A stretch of DNA of 9,849 bases from Gemmatimonadota bacterium (GTDB taxonomy: Bacteria; Gemmatimonadota; Gemmatimonadetes; Longimicrobiales; Gaopeijiaceae), in NCBI GenBank assembly GCA_024638395.1, contig JAHEKK010000081.1:1-9849 (forward strand), read 5' to 3'. Positions 6,592 through 9,849 of the stretch are shown piece by piece. A model generated the notes under the pieces. The model searched no databases. It was not told the origin of the DNA and saw nothing but the letters and a program-made list of their open reading frames with translations. Made by a program: the position numbers and the translations under genes. Each line of letters opens with the position of its first letter. Positions within the stretch are counted from its first letter, which is position 1.

Positions 6592-8160
6592 TCACGGCGC
6601 GGGCTCCCCGGTCATCCGTTCGTACAGGGCACGGACGGCGTCCATCGAGTCGGCGTCGGAGGGCGCTTTGTCCAGGCGGTAGGCCTTCAGTCGTGCGAAA
6701 CGCAGAGCCAGGCCTCCGGGGTACCTGGAGCTCTTCTGGATCTCGTTGAAGGCGATCTCCGCCACGAAGTGTGGGCGTAGACGAAGGACGTGACGATCCT
6801 CCTCCATTGCGTACCCTGGAAAGGTCTCCGTCTGCCACTGAAGCAGTTCGTCCGTCATCCCTTTGAACGTCTTGCCCAGCATCACGAACCCCTGGCCCTC
6901 CGGGTCACGGGCTCCGAGGTGGATATTGGACAGCCATCCCGAGCGACGGCCGCTTCCCCGCTCGACGGCCAGGATTACGAGGTCCAGGGTATTGGCCGGC
7001 TTGATCTTGAGCCAGCTCTTGCCGCGGCGCCCCGCCTGGTACGCGGAGGCCGGGTCCTTCACCATGATGCCTTCGTGTCCCGCGGCCCGCGCCTCCCGGA
7101 GGAAGGCGTCCCCGGTGTCGGGCGACTCGGTGGTGACCGAGGGCAGCAGGTTGGAGGGGGGCACGACCGTGGCGAGATGCGCGATCCGTTCCGAAAGTGG
7201 ATGGTCGACCAGGGTCGTGCCGTCGCGATAGAGGAGATCGAAGTAGAAGGCCGTGAGGGACACCGCCCCATCCGCGGGATCGGACCTGGAGCGGCCGAAG
7301 CGGCTCATGGTCACCTGGAACGGCTGCGGGCGGCCGTCCGGGCGGAGGGCGATGGCCTCGCCATCAAGGACCAATTCGTCGGCGGGCATCTGCCTGGCGT
7401 TCTCCACGATCTCGGGTACCACCGCCGTTACCTCTCTGAGGTTACGTGTGAAGACGCGGATGGTGTCGCCGCTCTTGTGGACCTGGATTCGGGCCCCGTC
7501 CAGCTTCCATTCGAGAACCACCGATCCGTGGCGACCGATGGCTTCGGACGGGCTCTCGGACGTGCTGGCCAGCATCGGTTCCACCGGTCGCATCAGTCGG
7601 AGGCCCACACCCTCCAGGCCGCTCCGTCCGGACCTGGATGCCACAACCGCCGCCTGCCCGAGATCGCCGGACAACATGTACGCTCGCCGAACCAGTGGCT
7701 TGGGCACGCTGAAGGCCTGGGCCACCGCGTCTGCCATCACGCCGGACAAAGCGCCCTGACGAAGCTCGCCGAAGCAAAGGCGAAGGAGGAACCGCTGCTC
7801 CTCCACCGTGCAGCGCAGGAGCAGGCCATGCAATCCTTCGATCTTGCGTGCCACGGAGCCCGTGCCGGACTCCGCTGATACCTGCTCGAGTTCCGCCTCT
7901 ACCTGGGCCAGCGTGAGGGTGGCCTCCGCAGCCGATGTGTCCGGCCGTGCGGCGCGGAGGCGGGCGTACCCTACCCCCAGAGGCGCGATCCGCAGCTCGC
8001 CCATGAGGGTGGATACCGCGGAAGCGAGGCGACTCGGCTCGACCCCGGCGAGAAACTCCGCGAGGATCCCCGTCTTCTCCCCCCTCTTGGACGTACCGGC
8101 CACCGCATCGGCAGCGCGTACGAGGGCGGCCAGCCGGACACCTTCACCCAGGTCCGTCAT
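6592..8160 (-). CDS. lig: ATP-dependent DNA ligase
   Basis: Seen: 522 residues, typical length for the LigB/archaeal-like group. An alpha-helical N-terminal DNA-binding domain (about 1-185, with RKIEGLHGLLLRCT and LRLCFGELRQGAL) precedes the nucleotidyltransferase domain: motif I EWKLDGARIQVH with adenylated Lys219, motif Ia TRNLREVT (238-245), LDGEAIA (265-271), motif III FYFDLLYRDG (305-314), motif IV EGIMVKDP (363-370) and motif V SWLKIKP (382-388). The OB-fold domain ends in motif VI-like LRFARLKAYRLDK (486-498). All catalytic motifs are present, so it should be active. Role: seals nicks with ATP, probably in repair alongside a housekeeping NAD-dependent LigA elsewhere. The ATG at 8160 lacks a good Shine-Dalgarno; translation may depend on the upstream gene, whose stop is 20 bases away. 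Confidence 0.95.
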   Translation of the reverse strand: MTDLGEGVRLAALVRAADAVAGTSKRGEKTGILAEFLAGVEPSRLASAVSTLMGELRIAPLGVGYARLRAARPDTSAAEATLTLAQVEAELEQVSAESGTGSVARKIEGLHGLLLRCTVEEQRFLLRLCFGELRQGALSGVMADAVAQAFSVPKPLVRRAYMLSGDLGQAAVVASRSGRSGLEGVGLRLMRPVEPMLASTSESPSEAIGRHGSVVLEWKLDGARIQVHKSGDTIRVFTRNLREVTAVVPEIVENARQMPADELVLDGEAIALRPDGRPQPFQVTMSRFGRSRSDPADGAVSLTAFYFDLLYRDGTTLVDHPLSERIAHLATVVPPSNLLPSVTTESPDTGDAFLREARAAGHEGIMVKDPASAYQAGRRGKSWLKIKPANTLDLVILAVERGSGRRSGWLSNIHLGARDPEGQGFVMLGKTFKGMTDELLQWQTETFPGYAMEEDRHVLRLRPHFVAEIAFNEIQKSSRYPGGLALRFARLKAYRLDKAPSDADSMDAVRALYERMTGEPAP

Positions 8161-8180
8161 GGCCCGACGACGCTCGGGGT

Positions 8181-8705
8181 CTAGCTAGCCCGGCCCGGCG
8201 GGAACCAGCAGTCCTCCTGCCGGCTCGTATCCACCAACTGGGTAATCTGCCAACCGGCTCCGTCGGAGCGGTAGAGCTGGATCGCGTCGATTCCACAATG
8301 CGAGAACCCATCGTCGAGGTAGAACGCGTACTTGGTCCACATCTGAGCGAGGCGCTCGTCCACCTGTACCTCCCAATCCCAGATGGGCTCGTCCCAGACC
8401 TCTTCCTTGGGCTGGCCGATGCGCTCCACGAATCCTGCGACGCCGGAGAACCGGATTCCGTCGGGCCCCGCTCTCCCGAGGCGGGCGTCGGTATGGAAGA
8501 CCGACGCGGCCATGTCGCCATCGCTGGTGCGCATCGCTTCGAAAAGGCGCTGGACAGTAGCCACGACTGCGGCCTCTTCATCCTGCCCGGCCTCGCTCGA
8601 GGAAGGGAGATTCGCCGTAGATGTCGATTTCGGATCCTCATGTACCGCGGCCGCCGCCATCACCAACAGCCCCATCACCAGCCCGAGCAGCGTCAAAGTC
8701 CTCAT
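8181..8705 (-). CDS. Exported NTF2/SnoaL-like protein
   Basis: Seen: 174 residues. ATG at 8705 with GAGGG (8716-8712) six bases upstream. The N-terminus is a hydrophobic segment (about 4-20, ending MAAAAV) that reads as a signal peptide or anchor, then a Ser/Thr-rich linker. From about 43 the protein has the pattern of the NTF2-like cone fold: helix EAAVVATVQRLFEAMRTSDG (44-63), MAASVFHTDARLG (65-77), FVERIGQ (92-98), WDWEVQVDERLAQMWTKYAF (109-128), then HCGIDAIQLYRSDGAGWQIT (136-155) and LVDTSR (157-162). The final strands are typical of DUF4440/SnoaL-like or lumazine-binding-like members. Cys137 and Cys166 could form a disulfide. Family members may bind small molecules or lack catalysis; no active-site set is evident. 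Context: first gene of a probable two-gene unit with the DNA ligase, a pairing with no obvious functional logic. Confidence 0.8.
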   Translation of the reverse strand: MRTLTLLGLVMGLLVMAAAAVHEDPKSTSTANLPSSSEAGQDEEAAVVATVQRLFEAMRTSDGDMAASVFHTDARLGRAGPDGIRFSGVAGFVERIGQPKEEVWDEPIWDWEVQVDERLAQMWTKYAFYLDDGFSHCGIDAIQLYRSDGAGWQITQLVDTSRQEDCWFPPGRAS

Positions 8706-8728
8706 CCCGTTCCCTCTTGAGTACGAAT

Positions 8729-8746
8729 CGGCGGGGGAACCCGCCG
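8729..8746 (-). other. Perfect hairpin in the NTF2-like gene leader
   Basis: CGGCGGG (8729-8735) pairs with CCCGCCG (8740-8746) around a four-base loop: 7 perfect G-C pairs. It lies 24 bases upstream of the ATG at 8705 on the minus strand and just beyond its ribosome site. Confidence 0.45.
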
Positions 8747-8804
8747 CGTTGGTCTCGAAGTCACGAACCTATCAGTATGGGGAGAAACAGAAAGGGCGCG
8801 GAAC

Positions 8805-8827
8805 CCGCCGCCGGGCGCGGCGGTTTT
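8805..8827 (+). terminator. Terminator-like hairpin in the arsM leader
   Basis: CCGCCGC (8805-8811) pairs with GCGGCGG (8817-8823) around CGGGC: seven G-C pairs followed directly by TTTT (8824-8827) on the plus strand. It stands about 37 bases before the arsM ATG. It could be an attenuator for arsM, or stop transcripts entering from the left; four T residues make it a weak intrinsic terminator at best. Confidence 0.4.
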
Positions 8828-8863
8828 GAATCCAGACCCTGCCTGCCACTCCCTGGAGTCACG

Positions 8864-9849
8864 ATGGCCACGATGGAAGACGCGGTTCGTGAGCGGTACG
8901 CAGCCGGAGCCCATGCGAAAGAACCCGCACTCTGCTGTCCCGTGGACTATGACCCTGCGTACCTCGACGTGATTCCCGACGAGGTACTGAGCAGGGACTA
9001 TGGATGCGGAGATCCCAGCAGGTACCTCGTGCCGGGTGACACCGTACTGGATCTGGGCAGCGGAACCGGCAAGATCTGCTTCATCGCCGCGCAGGTGGTC
9101 GGTTCCGGAGGCCGGGTCATCGGTGTGGACATGACCCCCGAAATGCTCGTCGTCGCTCGGACGGCGGCTCCCGTCGTGGCGAAACGCCTTGGATACGACA
9201 ACGTGGAATTCAGGCGGGGCCGGATCCAGGACTTGCGCCTGGATCTTGACCTCTTCGAAGCCGAACTGGCCCAGCGGCCGGTCGAGACGGCAGACGGATG
9301 GATCGGTGCCCAGTCGCGTGCCGATGGGCTGCGAAGGGAACGCCCGCTGGTCGCCGACGGCGAAGTGGACGTGGTGGTCTCAAACTGCGTGCTGAATCTG
9401 GTCGACCCGGGGGACAAGGCCACGCTGTTCGGTGAGATTCTTCGCGTTCTGAAGACCGGTGGCCGGGCAGTGATCTCCGACATCGTCGCCGATGAGCCCG
9501 TGCCCGAGCAGATACGCGAAGACCCCGAGCTCTGGTCCGGATGCATCGCAGGCGCTCTCACCGAAGTCGGCTTCTTGACCGCATTCGAAGCGGCGGGATT
9601 CCACGGGATCCGGATTCTGGAACGGCAACAGGAACCCTGGAGGACGGTCGAAGGGGTCGAATTCCGCTCGGTTACCGTGGAGGCCCACAAGGGCAAGGCG
9701 GGTCCTTGTTGGGAACGCAACCAGGCCGTGATCTACAAGGGGCCGTTCAAGGAGATACTGGACGACGACGGTCACCGGATGGAGCGGGGGAGGCGTTATG
9801 CGGTGTGTGACAAGACCTTCAACCTCCTGAAGAGCACGCCCTACGAAGC
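8864..9849 (+). CDS. arsM: Arsenite methyltransferase ArsM, arsenosugar type, 3' end cut
   Basis: Seen: 328 codons open from the ATG at 8864 (GGAG at 8855-8858, five bases upstream) to the window edge. Class I SAM fold: VLDLGSGTGKIC (61-72) is the glycine-rich SAM loop, VIGVDMTPEM (85-94) carries the ribose-binding acidic residue, and VDVVVSNCVLNLV (168-180) is motif IV. Cysteines match the arsenic-binding set of ArsM: ALCCPVDYD (24-25), YGCGDP (48), SNC (175) and WSGCIAGA (227). The insert at about 130-165 and the C-terminal region with NQAVIYKGPFKEILDDDGH and VCDKTFNLL match my memory of ArsM proteins encoded beside the radical SAM enzyme ArsS. Role: transfers methyl groups from SAM to trivalent arsenic in the cytoplasm, either for volatilisation or as the first step to arsenosugars. 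Transcribed away from the NTF2-like gene; the stop lies beyond the window. Confidence 0.93.
   Translation, partial: MATMEDAVRERYAAGAHAKEPALCCPVDYDPAYLDVIPDEVLSRDYGCGDPSRYLVPGDTVLDLGSGTGKICFIAAQVVGSGGRVIGVDMTPEMLVVARTAAPVVAKRLGYDNVEFRRGRIQDLRLDLDLFEAELAQRPVETADGWIGAQSRADGLRRERPLVADGEVDVVVSNCVLNLVDPGDKATLFGEILRVLKTGGRAVISDIVADEPVPEQIREDPELWSGCIAGALTEVGFLTAFEAAGFHGIRILERQQEPWRTVEGVEFRSVTVEAHKGKAGPCWERNQAVIYKGPFKEILDDDGHRMERGRRYAVCDKTFNLLKSTPYE

Larger units (their letters stand above)
8706..8863. promoter_or_regulatory. Divergent promoter region between NTF2-like gene and arsM
   Basis: 158 bp that must drive both the minus-strand NTF2-like/ligase pair and plus-strand arsM. A weak plus-strand promoter-like pair, TTGGTC (8749-8754) and CAGTAT (8773-8778) with an 18-base gap, is the best I see and is not convincing. 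An AT-richer patch lies at about 8756-8796. The region is dominated by two GC-rich hairpins listed separately. I see no clear ArsR-type operator. Confidence 0.5.

Noticed and set aside
6565..6594. Readthrough of the ligase TGA into the in-frame regulator remnant
   Set aside because: No selenocysteine or recoding signal is visible; sharing the frame has a one-in-three chance.
6790..7878. Plus-strand open frame of 362 codons opposite the DNA ligase
   Set aside because: All ligase motifs are on the other strand; this is compositional shadow.
8998..9720. Minus-strand open frame of 240 codons opposite arsM
   Set aside because: Ser/Thr/Arg-rich low-complexity sequence with no domain; arsM is secure.

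Overview
The window is GC-rich bacterial chromosomal DNA with strongly G/C-biased third codon positions. No phage, plasmid, transposon, CRISPR or RNA-gene signal was found by eye. The gene set fits a free-living, secretion-rich, GC-rich lineage such as Gemmatimonadota, Acidobacteriota or a relative. It combines a lipoprotein deacetylase, YncE-like and LVIVD beta-propellers, bacterial Ig-like domains, a Tat-exported aldo/keto reductase, a bacterial ATP-dependent DNA ligase and an arsenosugar-type ArsM. The phylum is an inference from gene content only.

Layout, left to right. (1) Minus strand, 1-1724: a secreted YncE-type beta-propeller, followed with a one-base TGATG overlap by a lipoprotein polysaccharide deacetylase that runs off the left edge. 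(2) A 331-bp gap, 1725-2055, then a plus-strand family 2 glycosyltransferase (2056-3051). (3) Convergent with it, on the minus strand, a 661-residue secreted protein (3115-5100) with three Ig-like domains and an LVIVD beta-propeller. (4) A 317-bp divergent gap, 5101-5417, then a plus-strand Tat-exported aldo/keto reductase (5418-6374) with a marked hairpin in its leader. (5) Minus strand, 6592-8705: a small exported NTF2/SnoaL-like protein and, 20 bp downstream, an ATP-dependent DNA ligase. Between the ligase and reductase 3' ends lies a 5' fragment of what looks like an AraC-type regulator gene. (6) Plus strand, 8864 to the right edge: the arsenite methyltransferase ArsM of the arsenosugar-biosynthesis type, divergent from the NTF2-like gene and preceded by two GC-rich hairpins that share a 12-bp repeat.

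Four complete or partial proteins carry export signals: the deacetylase lipoprotein, both propellers and the Tat reductase. The NTF2-like protein probably makes a fifth. The left two thirds is therefore mostly cell-envelope and periplasmic. No single pathway visibly joins all the genes. The clearest functional units are the coupled propeller-deacetylase pair, the NTF2-like/ligase pair, and an arsenic-methylation locus that probably continues beyond the right edge.
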